A stretch of 7,478 bases of DNA from Mesorhizobium sp. (GTDB lineage Bacteria > Pseudomonadota > Alphaproteobacteria > Rhizobiales > Rhizobiaceae), in NCBI GenBank assembly GCA_030698645.1, contig JAUYMV010000203.1, positions 1 through 7,478 on the forward strand. The letters run 5' to 3'. Shown in pieces: positions 6,481 through 7,478 of this stretch. The translations under genes were made by a program, and so were the position numbers. The notes below the pieces were generated by a model, which made no database searches, had not been told where the DNA came from, and saw only the letters and a program-made list of their open reading frames with translations. Numbering within the stretch: the stretch's first letter is position 1; the number at the start of each line of letters is the position of its first letter.

Positions 6481-6508
6481 TTGACATTCCGTGCTGTCCG
6501 ACTCTAGC
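6481..6508 (+). promoter_or_regulatory. Possible promoter of the oxidoreductase gene
   Basis: A perfect -35 box TTGACA (6481-6486) is followed after 16 bases by TCTAGC (6503-6508; 3 of 6 to TATAAT). It lies in the 88-base gap after the caspase stop and would give a leader of about 27 bases. The weak -10 keeps this tentative. If real, the oxidoreductase begins its own transcription unit. Confidence 0.4.
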
Positions 6509-6541
6509 TGCCGCAGCGAAGAAGTGCGGGATGGAATGCCG

Positions 6542-7478
6542 ATGACAAATGTCGCCCTGACAGGGCTTGCGCGCGATCTCGCCCGGCGTGCCGACGAAGG
6601 CCGCCCGGTGCGTATCGGTGTCATCGGCTCGGGCGAGATGGGCACCGACCTCGTCACCCAGTGCATGTTGATGAAGGGCGTCACGCTTTCGGCCATCGCC
6701 ACCCGCCGGCCGCATACCGCCCGCCATGCGATCGAGATCGCCTATGGCGACGACGCGCACGCGCGCGAGGCCGATACGCCGTCGAAAGTGTCCGCCGCCA
6801 TCGAAGCCGGCAGGATCGCCATCACCTCGGTCGAGACCATGGTCACCAACCCGTTGCTCGACGTCATCGTCGACGCCACCGGCAAGCCCGGTGTTGCCGC
6901 CGACTACGACCTGATGGCCATGCAGCACGGCAAGCATTTGGTGATGATGAATGTCGAGGCCGACGTCACCATCGGCCCCTGGCTCAAGCGCCAGGCCGAA
7001 AAGCTCGGCGTCGTCTATTCGCTCGGCGCCGGCGACGAGCCGTCGTCTTGCATGGAACTGATCGAGTTCGCCTCCGCGCTCGGCTATACGGTCGTCTCCG
7101 CCGGCAAGGGCAAGAACAATCCGCTCAACCACGACGCCATTCCCGACGACTACCGGGAGGAGGCGATCCGCCGTAACATGAACCCGCGCATGCTGGTCGA
7201 GTTCGTCGACGGCTCCAAGACGATGGTCGAGATGTGCGCCATCGCCAACGCCACCGGCCTGGTCCCCGACCGGCCCGGCATGCACGGACCGAATGCCGAC
7301 CGGGACACGCTGGCCAAGGTGCTGATCCCGCGCGAGGACGGCGGTGTGCTGTCGAAAAAGGGCGTCGTCGATTTCACCGTCGGCAAGGGCGTCGCGCCCG
7401 GCGTCTTCGTCATCGTCGAAGCGACCCACCCGCGCATCATCGAGCGCATGGACGATCTGCATGTCGGCACCGGGCCCT
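6542..7478 (+). CDS. Homoserine-dehydrogenase-like NAD(P)-dependent oxidoreductase (SAF-domain family), 3'-truncated
   Basis: The first 312 residues of a cytoplasmic dehydrogenase-like enzyme run off the window end. After a short helical lead (RDLARRADEGRPVRIGVIG) comes a Rossmann dinucleotide motif G-S-G-E-M-G at 29-34. It continues with ATRRPHTARHAIEIAYG, VDATGKPGVAADYDLMAMQ, GDEPSSCMELIEFA, SAGKGKNNPLNHDA, FVDGSKTMVEMCAIANATG and LVPDRPGMHGP. These match, as I recall them, the homoserine-dehydrogenase-like proteins of proteobacteria that end in a SAF domain and are usually about 430-450 residues. That end is missing here. They are often placed with sugar-acid or polyol catabolism genes, but the substrate is not settled for this one, and the missing downstream neighbours would be the best clue. 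The ATG at 6542 is preferred over ATG 6536 and GTG 6524 by family start and by the weak GGGATGGA (6528-6535); the ribosome binding site is poor, so the start is uncertain by a few codons. Confidence 0.82.
   Translation, partial: MTNVALTGLARDLARRADEGRPVRIGVIGSGEMGTDLVTQCMLMKGVTLSAIATRRPHTARHAIEIAYGDDAHAREADTPSKVSAAIEAGRIAITSVETMVTNPLLDVIVDATGKPGVAADYDLMAMQHGKHLVMMNVEADVTIGPWLKRQAEKLGVVYSLGAGDEPSSCMELIEFASALGYTVVSAGKGKNNPLNHDAIPDDYREEAIRRNMNPRMLVEFVDGSKTMVEMCAIANATGLVPDRPGMHGPNADRDTLAKVLIPREDGGVLSKKGVVDFTVGKGVAPGVFVIVEATHPRIIERMDDLHVGTGP

Noticed and set aside
5551..6702. 383-codon minus-strand frame spanning the caspase 3' end and oxidoreductase 5' end
   Set aside because: It crosses two well-supported plus-strand genes and the gap between them, and has a biased composition without domain motifs.
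6437..7462. 341-codon minus-strand frame over the oxidoreductase
   Set aside because: The plus frame shows a Rossmann motif and family-specific blocks. The minus frame is its antisense shadow, rich in Asp/His/Gly/Val.

Overview
The window looks like chromosomal DNA of a GC-rich alphaproteobacterium, most likely of the Hyphomicrobiales (Rhizobiales). Three things point there: the C-terminal part of an Omp2b-type alphaproteobacterial porin, a minus-strand small RNA with the three-hairpin, CCUCCUCCC-loop architecture of the alpha-r14 (NfeR1/'cuckoo'-like) family, and an exported caspase-like protein with TPR repeats of a type common in rhizobial genomes. Genus cannot be told from the sequence alone. 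No tRNA, rRNA, CRISPR array or insertion sequence was seen.

Layout. 1-722 (+) is the 3' part of a porin gene, closed by a strong intrinsic terminator (741-782). 783-975 is a spacer with two compact palindromes. 976-2142 (+) is a 6-phosphofructokinase-family enzyme carrying both residues that mark pyrophosphate dependence. 2143-2580 holds no protein gene that I can support. It contains an sRNA of about 110 nt on the minus strand (about 2228-2337) with its own sigma70-like promoter (2342-2370) and terminator (2228-2264). 2581-6453 (+) is a 1290-residue exported caspase-fold (C14) protein with a catalytic His/Cys pair and a very long helical repeat array whose core keeps an exact 47-residue period. 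6542-7478 (+) is the start of a homoserine-dehydrogenase-like NAD(P)-binding oxidoreductase, cut by the window edge.

How the parts relate. The genes do not form one obvious pathway or operon. Spacers, terminators and promoters suggest separate transcription units. The sRNA is convergent with the phosphofructokinase gene and divergent from the caspase gene. Its three loops repeat the same anti-Shine-Dalgarno sequence, so it should act in trans on GGAGG-type ribosome binding sites, possibly including that of the caspase gene next to it.

Most worth a second look are the sRNA locus, the exported caspase with its regular repeat solenoid, and the possibility that plus-strand read-through from the phosphofructokinase gene makes an RNA complementary to the sRNA.
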